The notes beneath the pieces were generated by a model, which was given only the letters and a program-made list of their open reading frames with translations, was not told the DNA's origin and searched no databases. A stretch of DNA of 64,000 nt. Origin: Formicarius rufipectus. Its lineage: Eukaryota > Chordata > Aves > Passeriformes > Formicariidae. The stretch lies in assembly GCA_013399695.1 (NCBI GenBank), contig VXAU01001692.1, forward strand, positions 1,055 through 65,054. Reading direction: 5' to 3'. Below are positions 51,501 through 63,500 of the stretch, in pieces (within the stretch, counting starts at the first letter, position 1; the number at the start of each line of letters is the position of its first letter). A program made the position numbers and the translations under genes.

Positions 51501-54500
51501 CCTCAGGCAGGCAGAACTTGATCCTACTACACACTTCCAATCCCTACAGCATCACACACACCGTGAGTCCAGCCAAACCAAACCATTTGGGTCCCCACCT
51601 GTTGTAGATCTTCAAAACTTATGGCACTTTGATGGTATTTTTCACATTGGAAGACAGAAATGTGTATTTTATTTTAAGATTGAATTAATTTTCTGCCTTC
51701 AGCACTGTTCTTAACCCTAATAACTGCTAGCAGACAGCATTAACTTGGGTTTTAAGGGAAGACATCCAGAACACATCAAAATAAGAAGCTGAGCCTTTGT
51801 GCAGTGTCTTTGTCTACTCACATCCTGTCTTTTACCTGGAATAATAAATTTCAAAGATTATATATATCTCTATATCTGTATCTACCTCTTTTTTTAGCTT
51901 CAGTGGACAATGAAAATCAGGGCAGAGAACACAAAAGCTGTCGAAAAGCATCCCCCATCACCTTTCCAATATGCTTCTTCCTTGTATTTATACAAAGTAT
52001 ATGCAAATGCTTATTTTATGAGAACAAAACCCAGCAAATTGCCTCCAAAGACAATTCCCCTGGCTCCCTTCATTGTAGGATTCAACACAGTGTCCTATTT
52101 CTCATCACTGCTCTGACGCCGAGAAATACAGCAGTTAGTTCTACTGGGAAGAGAGAGAAAGGAGAACAACCTCTGCCAACCTTGGAAAGCCATTCCCAAA
52201 CCCCTGGGTGATGTGATCTGCTGGGTGTGCTGGGATAGAGAGAAGAAACTCCTGTGGGTTTGGGCAACAGACAGCAAGGAAGGGGAGAGTGAGAGTGATA
52301 CCCAAACCAGGCAGGAGCTTACATTGTCTGCACCTTTTCCACTGGCACTCAAACAGGAGAAGAGTCATCAATAATTATTTCCCTTCTACACAAATAAATA
52401 CTTCCAAGACAAATTGATGCTTCCAAGAGCAGAAACACAGACATCAGGAGGATCTCACCACAATCATTTTTACTTTTTAATTCTTGATTTTCAGTTCTCT
52501 GGTTTTAGCAATTTCAGTATCAGCTACAAAAAAGCTTTCCCCACACACCATTCTTCTCCTTGGTTCACAAATATTCACTGTGGTGTTATTTACTAGGATA
52601 GATTTTTTGAGTTTGTTTCCAATGTCATATGTTATTGAAAAGTTCAGGAACAAAATCTACATTTTCAAAGTAAAGGACCAACTTTTCAATTCCTTAAGGA
52701 GCCTCCTCCCTCGTCCAAAAAATATTTAACAGAAATCTAAGTGTAATTCTTAGCAAAACTATCTAGAGAAAGCTTTTGATGCAAAACAATAGCCAAACAA
52801 CACAGTCCCTAACACTGCTAATATTCAAGACTGAACTCCTATTCCAGCACTCACCACGCTAACTGTCCCAAATAACCAGTATTTCAGAGGCACCTAAAAA
52901 CTCAATCAGGCCCCCAGTTTAAAGTAAACAACTTAAAAAGGAAGACCTTGGAGGAAACTGGCAGGTTTAAGACACCTGCTTGTGCTAACAGACTCCATGA
53001 GATAACCTGCTGTATTTGAAAGGATTAAGATACTGCTTTTTAAAACCAGGGTTTTAGAAAACCCAGTGAAGGGGAGATTGCAGGACAAGGATGCCATGCC
53101 TGGACTACACAGTGATTCTCCGTATTTTGATGAGATTGAGATACCCTGAAGCCAAGCTTCTCCTTAGCATGTAACCTGAGGCTGCAGCTTACAAGCATCA
53201 AAGGCCAACTTCACCTGATGCTTGCCTGGCTCTAGGCCCTCCAAAATAGTCTTAAGTCCTCTCACTTGTCCTGCAGAAGGACAAAAGAATGCACAGCTCT
53301 TGTTCTACAGATGTTCCTGGTCATGAAGACCTGGAGTGTGAACTTAATGGGATCAGCTCCACCAGCTGAAAACTGCTTTGCTGGGATCAGGCAAGCAAGA
53401 ACAAGGCTAAGACCAAGCAATGCTGCTCTCACCAGCTCATACCCTACCATGAGCCATTTGGGTTCACAAAGAGAGCACAAAGGTCTGACACACCATCTTG
53501 GTAAAGACAAGATGACTTTCTGTTCACTACTAGAAAAAGAAAATGATTTCATGGTGTTCTGCACCATCCAGAGACTGCAACACAACATCCAAAAGGTGCT
53601 GACTACAAAAATGAGTTTCATATGCCCTATCACCTTCTGCTTATCTATAGAACACTAAGGGAAAAGTCTACAGAGTCCAGAAATCCCTGACTTTCCCTGA
53701 TGGTTCAAGAGCCAACACGGAAAAACAGAACAGTTCCTCAGATCCCTCACTGTAACAGCAACACGGCAACCTCCAGTGTGGTTTCACTCAAACCTGTGAA
53801 GCACTGGTTGCTTCTGTAGATGTTTAAGTGTTGCCTCATGCATGGGGCATCCAACCCACAGTGTGTCACACACATCAAGGAAAGGAGCCACATTAGTGTG
53901 AGGGATGCCACCAGCTGAAGGCAAAGCAATGATCCCTACCATGACAAACCTGTCTGTAAAAATATTGTGTCACAGGAGAAGAATTAAGAGGCAGTTAGAC
54001 ATGTGTCATGTTTCTTTGCTGCTAGAAGCTAGGTAGCCAGCTTAGTTTTTTAAAGAGAGACACGTGTGGAATTGTAACAAGTATTACCAGCTTTGGGGAG
54101 AGCCTGACAATGTAAAATGAGAAAAATGTAAGGATGAAGCTGTCCTCATGGGTTTTCTTCCATGTCTCTATTTCAGCATAAAGGCTTCCATATACCTGGT
54201 AGTAGAAAGGCCAACTCCATCACTAGGTCAACTCTCCTGTGCAGAAGAGCCTCATGAACAGCTGTAAATCCAGATTAGAAAATCCCAGTTTAAAGCTCTT
54301 TTATGTATTGCCCATCTGAGATAAGATGGGATCTCCGAAACAGAACAATCTCTCTTTTGTTTCCACTGAAGAAGGAAAAGATGCAACCATTTTACCAAGA
54401 GCACGGTCACCTTCAAAAAGGAGACCAGAATCTCCTTTAATCCCAGTGTGATTCTACATCAATAGGGAACAGGAATCCAGACAGGTCCTTTTAGTTTATT

Positions 54501-57500
54501 GAATGGTAGACAGTTTAAAAGCAGGATATCACCTCTGCACTTCACAGAACCCAGTTCCTGTGGGATCATACATGTATCTTGCATGTCTTACCTTCTCCAG
54601 CCTTTGAGAAGGAGGCAACTGCTAGGAAAGACAAAGAAGAACTGAAAAAGATAACTAACTCCTTTAAGAAAAATTATCCTCCCACCTTTGAGATTAGACA
54701 ATCCTTGTCAGACCAAATCTAGGTAAAAAAATGTATTAGAGAAGAGCCGGTTATTTTTTCCTGAAGCTATTAAATCATATGACTGCTTTTATAAATGTCT
54801 TTAGCAATTCACATTTCAGAGATCCAATCTCCAGAATTTTACTCCTATTAATCACAAAATCTAAAGTAGTAGTTCAGTCCCCATGAAGCTTGCAAATAAA
54901 TAAAATCTTCATTGGTCCAGTGGCAGGAGTTCAAGCTGAGACTCTGGAATTCCCTAATCCTGAAGGAGATGGTGGAACTAAGAATGCAACTACAGCACAG
55001 ATGGGATCACAGGCTGAAGGCTTCAGATGTGCCTCAGATTAAGTCACTCATATACTTGGCAAAAGCACGCTCATTTCAAAATGCATATATTAACAAGGAA
55101 AGGTGTAGGCCTGCCAGCTAGTTTTGCCACAGATTTTGACAGGCCAGCTTCGTAAGGACATGGAAAAAGATCCCTCAAAGAAGGGCATCAGAAAAGCACT
55201 CAAGAATTGTTATCAAGCCAGAGTTCATGAACAATCAGTCACAAGGAGACATAAATTCATCAGAATACCACAGAGAACTGAGCAGCTCTCCAACAGACAG
55301 ACACAGATGAGCACTCTGACACTGCTCACTTCTAGTACAACTTGTCACTGCAGAGCTTTAAGGAAAAAATAACCACAATCTGAAGAAAGTTTATCCCAGC
55401 CATCATTTCCTTTTCCTGACTCTAACAGAGCTCTCAAGATCTTTGCTGGTCCCTGAACTGAACTGATATCTAGGCCAGAGAAGTAGTCCCTGAAAAGCAA
55501 CAGTTTCATTTTCACTTGCCAGAACAACACCTGCTTTGTGCTGACATTCCCTCCCAGTTCAGACAAAACTCTATTGGGAAGTAGAATCATAAAATGATCA
55601 CAGAATGGTTTGGGTTGGACAGAACCTCCAAAGACCATCCAGTTCCACCCCCTGCCATGGGCAGGGACACCTTCCACTACTCCAGGTTGCTCCAAGCCCC
55701 ATCCAACCTGGCCTTGGACACTTACAGGGATGGGGAAGTCACAGCTTCTCTGGGTGACCTGTGCCAGGGCCTGCCCACCCTCACTGCAGAACATGCTTAA
55801 ACTTTAGCTCAAGGTTCTGGTTTAGACTGAGAAACCTCAACTGGACACGAGCAACATGCAGGACTCAGTAGAGCAGTGTGAGCTGGGTAACTTCAGCACA
55901 GCTGGAAGATAGCAGTTTTCAATAAATGTAATACAGGTAACCCCCTGACAGAAACACCTCCTGCCCTTCGCCTGTTTGGATATTCCAGCATCCAAAAGGC
56001 TCCTCCCCACACCTGCAGGCTCAGAGCCTGTACTTCAAATTCCACCGAGTCCTGACCCCCTCAGAGCTGAAGAGTGACCCCTGAGAAGTCAAGAAAAATT
56101 TGAGGTCTTAAAACACATTATATGCTTTCCAAATACAGAACAAAGGCTCTGAATTAGGGAAAAATGGGAGAATTGCTCATAACAGATCTTGACATCCAGT
56201 GTTTACTGTTCCTTTAACTCAGGAGTATTTGGGAAAGAAAGATTAACCTCCTTTCCTCAGTCTAGAACCCGTGGGTGCTATTTGCCCTTGCAATCAGAGA
56301 ACAGCTCTCAGCCCTGTTTTATTTTACTGTTTAGGACACAACCAGTAGTTTCTTCAAAAAGGACTGCTTCCCAAGAAGGTCAGATGTTGCATATCTAGCT
56401 CCTCAGTCACTGTCAACTAGACCTCAGGGATAACAAAAGTTTCCAATGAAACAACAGGGAAAGCAATTCCAGGAAAAACAGAGGTTGCATGATGAAAAAG
56501 GAAAGGAAGAAATGCAACTGGAGATGTACTTTCCATTGCTGTGTCTGAAGAGCAGCAGGAGGGTAAAATCAGCTGGACAAATGAAGACAGACCAACTACA
56601 GGTCTAAGTCCAGACCTTCACTTGATCCCCAACTTCCTGGGACAACTCGGTGGAATCATCAAAACTCATTTAAATGAAAATTGAAATTTAGAAGAATCAT
56701 CTCCCATGGTACTGCCAAAGAAGTTTTTTCATACCCAGCACTAAAGTAACTTCAGAACATTTTCTCACCCCATAACAAAGATAAATCTACTCAAAACATC
56801 TCCCAACTTCAATTAAACCAAAGCAACACACGTGTTTGAATGGAAACTGTTTCAAACCTAAGGCACCTCCCACCAGCATCACTACCATTTTACAGACGTT
56901 TGCCCATTTCCTTACAGTCAGAACTCAAAACTGGCAGGTTTAGATGCCAGGTCTTCCTTTCAAAGCAATTTTCTTTTCCTGCCATACTCTATTTTCCTTG
57001 CCTGCTCCACCTTCTGACTGGCAGCGCAAAAAAACTCAATAAAACAAAACTTTACTTTAGAAAGGCCCAAGATTGCCCCTCAGCAATGCTGATGCCACAG
57101 GCACTGCTCACCTTAGTGATGGGAGGGGGGAAATGACAGCTCTGAGAATTTGAAGTGATATTTAAGCAGCAACTTTTGCATGTTTTTAAAAGTTTATGCA
57201 CAGCATTTTGGTTTTCTTTTCCATTTGAGGCTTTGTTCCACCCAGTGAGACACTCCACCGGTTATACCTATATATAATCAAATAGTTCAGGAGGGTTTTT
57301 TTGAATACCCAATAAATCCATCAAAACATATTCTACCTCTACTAAAGTGGCTGATGCTCAATACCTAATACTGAATTGACCAAAGTGCAGCACGTGAGCC
57401 AAAACCCTCACAAACGCATACCCCTCCCGCATTAGCACAACCTTTCTTCCTGGTAAGAACAAATAAAGCAGAACATAACTGCAGAAGAAATAGTAAAGCC

Positions 57501-60500
57501 TGAAAAGAGTATAAACCAAAGAAGAGTTGAAATACTATTCCAGATACAGCATTAACTTATTCATATTTATAAACTTAATAAAATTTCATTAGGGTTATCA
57601 AGTTCAATGATAAACTGTTCTGGCATTCTTGGTTTTTTTTTTTAAAAGGAACTGAAAATCCAAAAACATCCAATCAAAACTTCAGCCCCTTCCCCAACCA
57701 AGATGAAACACAGAAGCAGAGTGAGTGTGTGTGGGGTGGAGGGGAAAGGAGAACAGTGGGCAAAAGACAAAAAAGTAACCAAAAGAGCAATCTTTCCTGC
57801 TTAGCCTTGTTTGACATAAGGATCCTAAATTCTTTGGAAGACTAAAGTATCAATTGCTTTTTACTGATTAAAAGCCAAATTTTATGTCCCTGTAGCTGAT
57901 GAAGAGGCAGTTTTGGGTCTCCTGCTACATCATATAAAAAAAATAATTAAACAAACAACTTAGATTACACCACAGAGAACAAACACAGGGAAAGCAATCT
58001 GCTAAACCCAAGAGTTAAAAGAAAAGAGATCGGATCATGCTGTTCATTTTAAAGGCATTGTTTCATTTGGGGTTTTGTGTTGTAGTTTCCAGAAATTAAG
58101 AGACTAACACTGACACAGAGAAGCAGTGGTTCCTAATACTAAAACATTTTAAATCCAGATCAGTGGAGCAGGTAAACTTTAATCCACAAGAACCTGGGAA
58201 CAATAAAATAACACAATGACTAAAGTCAATACAGAAATATATCCTGCTATACAACTGAATTTCTGGATTATACTGAAATGAAGGTAATTAACTGTCACAT
58301 GTGTAAGCTACAGTTAAAGCTCTTCAATAATGGGTGAAAGATCACCCATAAGAACTTTTATTTTTCGGACCAAACAGAATATATAGGCTTTGAAAAAAGC
58401 TGATTTTGTGCCTCTCTTCACGCCCCCATATGAATCTCAATTGTTAAAGCTGTCTCCCTGCTCTCTAAGCACACAGAGCTTGCCATACAGTTTGAAACCA
58501 AGGCACTTTTCCCAGAAAACACAGCAGAGGCCTTACCAGATCAGCACCAGCCTGAAGCAACACATCAGCCACATCTGTGTGTCCATTTTCACAGGCATAG
58601 GTCAGAGCTGTGTCTCCCGTTGCTGTGGTGGCATGAACATTGGCTCCTACAAAGACAACATACTTTTCTTACTGGATATGTCCTTATCAAGTATTTCATA
58701 TTAGATATAAAAAAAAATAAATCTCTGACAGCAGCTGTATCCTACTGACCAACAGCCTCCCCAGTCCAAAGGCATTGTTCTCTTGGTAAAGATTGCTCTC
58801 ATAGGAAAAATACTCTGAGGAGAGGGGATAAGCCAAGGCTTGGAAAAAACATTACTGACAATCTAAACACTTAAACCTATATGCTCAATTATTGCTGCAG
58901 TCCCTCTACAGCAAGAAGGATTTCAGTTGTTACAGCAAATAAAAGTAAATCCAAACACATGTCTAGACTCCCCATTTGACCCAGAGCTGCATGCCAAGGG
59001 AAACCAGACAAAATGCATGTCACTGAGTTGGTATTAATACAACAAGACCATACACTCCTACAAATTTCTCTTCTGCCCTGCCCTGTAAAATAATTTGCTT
59101 TAAAATCATTATCTTGAAAAAACTTGTCTGGCTTCACATACACCAGCTCTGTGAAAACTACAAATGATACGTAAAACATTATTCTTAAAAAAAGAAATGC
59201 CAATGTGATTAGCCAATTTCTTATTTTCAAGGTGTGAGATATATTTAGAGACTCCCTGATGCCAAAACAAGGCTCCTCAATTAACTTTCTACACTATCAG
59301 CAGTGAAGTGCAAGCACGGAGCGTTCCAAGGGAGCTGGTGACAGGTGTCACATGCTGGTGTCACTGCACAAAGAGGCACAGTTGTTACTGTCCCTCGATG
59401 AGTAGGGAGCTTTACTTTCTTGAATTACAAATCCAGATAATTTTATGCTTATTCTTAGAAAAGAGCATAAAAACAAATCACTTTCCACAACTCGGGAGAT
59501 CTCCAAAATACAGGTCCTTTCTATTTACTATTTTAAGCCGAACACTTTAGACTTTACCAGCTTTAAACTGACAGATGAACACCCAAGCATCACTTTGTCC
59601 CAACTCCAGCAGGATTTAATTTACTGCTGTATGATGTAGCAGTAAGACTCACTCATCACAGAAATTCAGCACATTCCAGGATCTGTCTTGCACACTACTT
59701 CCCAGGGCACAATTCCTAAAGAAGTGTTTATTTAGGGTGACTGAATGAGATAACCAGGCTCAATCAAAGCTGGAGCAGCATGCAAAATGAAGTATTACCC
59801 ATATTAAAATTTTGTCCTAAAAGCAGCTATCTGGAAACAATGTTCCTAATTAATGTGGCTGCTTTCTAGGCACGGAACAGTATCCAGTGCTCCAGGAGGC
59901 ACTTTCCTCTGCTAAGAGTATCAAACAATACTGAGGTGCAACATATGCTTTTTCCGTCCTGCTACAGTATCTGAGAAAATAGTTGCTTGTTACAACATTG
60001 CTACTGTCAAGGCCAGTTATCTTCTAAATCATAGAGAACATCAAGTCTATGACATCTGTGGCCTTGATCACTTGCATTGAACACATACCTGCTGCCAGCA
60101 AGTATTTCACCAATTCAAGATGACCTTCTTGAGCAGCTTCCATCAAAGGTGTTGAACAGCCAAGTTCTATATCAGCTCCTGCCTTAATAAGGAAGTCAGC
60201 CACTTCAGAAAAGCCTCCACAGCATGCCAGGGTGAGGGCAGTTTCCTGCGTTTCTTCTGTCTGTGCATTTATGTTTGCCCCTGGGAAGCAAAACCAAACC
60301 AAACCAAACCTTACTGACCTGGCCAGACACAGGGTGGTAAGGTGAATGCCCATCCTCCCTCCAGCAGCGTGGGGGCTTTGTTCTGCGGGTACAGCACAGA
60401 CAGCCCGAGAGCAATCTGCACAGAAAACCTGACGGCAAAGGATCACACCGTGCCCTTCACACCGAGCTCTCCGCCGCCACGGGGTCTCACCTTGTGCCAG

Positions 60501-63500
60501 CAGCAAGGCCACCATCTCCTCGTGGCCTTCCCGGGCAGCTTCCATGAGAGGTGTGTAACCTTCATCATTGACCTCCTCCAGGTTGGCTCCCCGCTCGATG
60601 AGGAGAGCTGCCAACTCCACGTGCCCACCACAGGCAGCCAGAGTGAGTGGGGACTCAAAGGAATCCGCGGGCATGTTCACCTGGGCACCGCTGTCCAACA
60701 GCAAACGTGCCACCTCCACGTGCCCGTCCTGCAAACACACCACAAGCCAGGGGTCACACACAGTGGAAGCCACTGCGTGCTGCAGTACAAAACATAATCA
60801 CACTGGATCTGAAAATACTCCTAAAAAGACAGAATCTCTTGCTTAGGATGGTTTGATTATGACGCTGTAATACTTGGATTTAACCATCATTTAGGTTTCC
60901 ACCTACATTTAAATTAGGTTTAAATGCATGAGGTAAAAAAGAGCTAGTCATATGTTAAGGGTTTTTTCTTTTCTAAAGAGTTACAGGATAAGACTTCCTT
61001 AAATATCCAGCATAATATCCCATCAACACTTAAGCTGACCATGAAGCAGGTCACCCATAACCCAAGCCTGACAACAATCAAGGCTGCACATTAAAGACAG
61101 GCTGTTGTCCTCACAGAAGTTGGCCAAGAGCCCACAGACACCTCATTAACCCCGAGTGTGGCACTGTCCTCTCCAAAACACAGCCCAGCTGCACAGCACT
61201 TGTGACAGAACTGGTGATCAGAGCCCAGGCATTTCAGTGTCCTGTACCTGCTGCATCCAGGGAGGGGAAAAACCAAAGGTTGGGAACAGTCACAGCAACT
61301 CGGTGGATTTTTCCCTTCTGCAAGGGTACAGCCAAATGATAACAAGGAAAAAATCCCTTGCTTTGGAGTTGGGACTTCAAAGGCTCAGTTTCCTCTCTGT
61401 TGCTTTTAAGGGTCAACCCAGTCTCTGTAATGTTTCTCACCTAGTCTGAAACACCTAAGAGCTAAAAGCACGCAGGCAAACCTCACAGCTGTCTTCCCCT
61501 GCAAGGCACTTCACAGCCTCCAAGTACAGCCAGTGCTCCGACTGTTTCATCAGGAAAGGGGAAAAAAAAAAAAAAAAAAAAAGGCAACAAAACCCGCAAC
61601 TTAAGCAGAACAGTGGGCTGGTTAAACCTTTAGTCTGTAGTCATGCTGCAATCTCCTTTAGGTGACAGCACACACTCACTGCAACTGTGTCCTTCGGAAT
61701 TCTTTACTGGCACCAGGCTCTGCTACAGGGAAGACTATTCAGGGATACAATTACCAGCTCCCTGTGGAAGACTTGGACACAGCTCCCGATGTTATAATCT
61801 GACCTTGGTCTCTTGCATCATCACCTCACAACTGCACTGAAAGAACACTTGATCCTCCAGCTCTCAGGAGCCTGGAGGAACACTGTAGCCAGTCTTCTAA
61901 GGATTATGGGTTCCTGGGAGCAAACTCACTTTCCCTCTCTTCATTGTGCTTCCTATGGAAACAAGGTCCTTGTTTCCTTTGTTCAAAGAAGTTCCCCAGC
62001 TTGAAGAGTAGATAAAAGGTCACTCATGGTGAGGGCAAAAATGGTTGCAGACATACTCTAACAGTAGTACACGCTTTATTAAGATGATGCTCTTTTGGAC
62101 TGGGAATCTTTTTATTCAATGAATGCTTTGCAATTAAGAGCTGCCCAAGAAGCAAATTACTTTTTAAAGTAAAACTGCAGGTAAAAAGAAATGCCTCATA
62201 ACCCCATTTACAGAAACCAAGAAGAGACCAAGTCATCTCTTCATGCAAAACATTTCCTGCAGTGGTGAAAGCACAAGTGTAATACGTGAATCATCCCGCC
62301 CAGTGCACATCTGGAAGGTTCATTCCACGATACTCTGAGAGACTCTACTTATAAAGACAAAGGTGGAAATGTAACTCTTACACTTTAAAAAACAGTGACT
62401 TGGGCTCAATCCACTAATTCACTGCAGACTCATCACCCTTACACTTCATACAGGAAGCATTTAAAACAACACATCACCCCCTCCAAATTCCAATACTTTC
62501 TCCTTGTGAGCAGTAAGACTGGGAAGCTGTGGGAGCTACAGCAAAGGCTTTCTTACAACAACACACATCCTCCTCTGCAACCCCATTCGCTACCAAGGGC
62601 TCACTTTACTTTATCACCTCTTGCATTCCCCTCTCCCTGAGGAGGGAGCAGTACAACCACAGGTATTTACCATGCAGGCCTCCATCAGCGCCGTGTGCAT
62701 CTCATCTGTTTTGTGTTCTTGATCAGCTCCAGCTTCAAGCAAAAAACGAACCATGTCTAAATGGCCTTCAAATGAAACAGATCAAAATCAATAAGCATTT
62801 CATATTATCAACTTTTTGTAGTACAGATAATATACTGAATGAAATAATTCAGATTTTCCTAGTTTGCTATTACAATCTTTACACATTGCCAAACCTCTGC
62901 TTTTTAAAGTCCTCTACAAAGTACCAGTGCAAACCAGGCTGCACCTTCCAACAGCCCTTCCCAAAGATACTGCTCAGCTGACATTATCTTTAAAAGCTTC
63001 TACTGAACTTTACCAAAACTTTTTTCCAACCCTAATACATCATCTCAATGGCATCCTCCACCAAGGCAAGACTTAGTCTTACGTAAACTGATAGGAAAAC
63101 AAGGTAGTTCAAATATCTTGTCAAAGATAACACAGGACATCTCTAGTCAATGAAGATTTTACTTTCCATCACTCTAATTTTTGGTCACCAGAAATGAGGA
63201 TGACAGTCCAGCATATCCAGGAGTGTTATTACTGAAATTTCTCTATAAGGTAAAGAACTACCATATGCCGCAGGGAAGCCATGACAAATCCAGGTACAAG
63301 TTTTCACACAGGTTGTTCATAGTACATCTCCTCCAATTCTAATCACAAAGGCAAAGTCTAAATTTACTATGACAATAATCCACATTCTCAGAGTTTCTAC
63401 CACTACAAAAACAGTCATCGGAAAACAAACCTTGGAAGCACACTGGATTACCACTGCACTGGTACTTTATACAGAAGCTTTAAATAGAAAAAGAAGTTCA

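Noticed and set aside
53266..53658. 130-codon open frame on +
   Set aside because: Low-information composition, overlaps an opposite-strand ORF of similar length, and lies in a large intron with no supporting signals.
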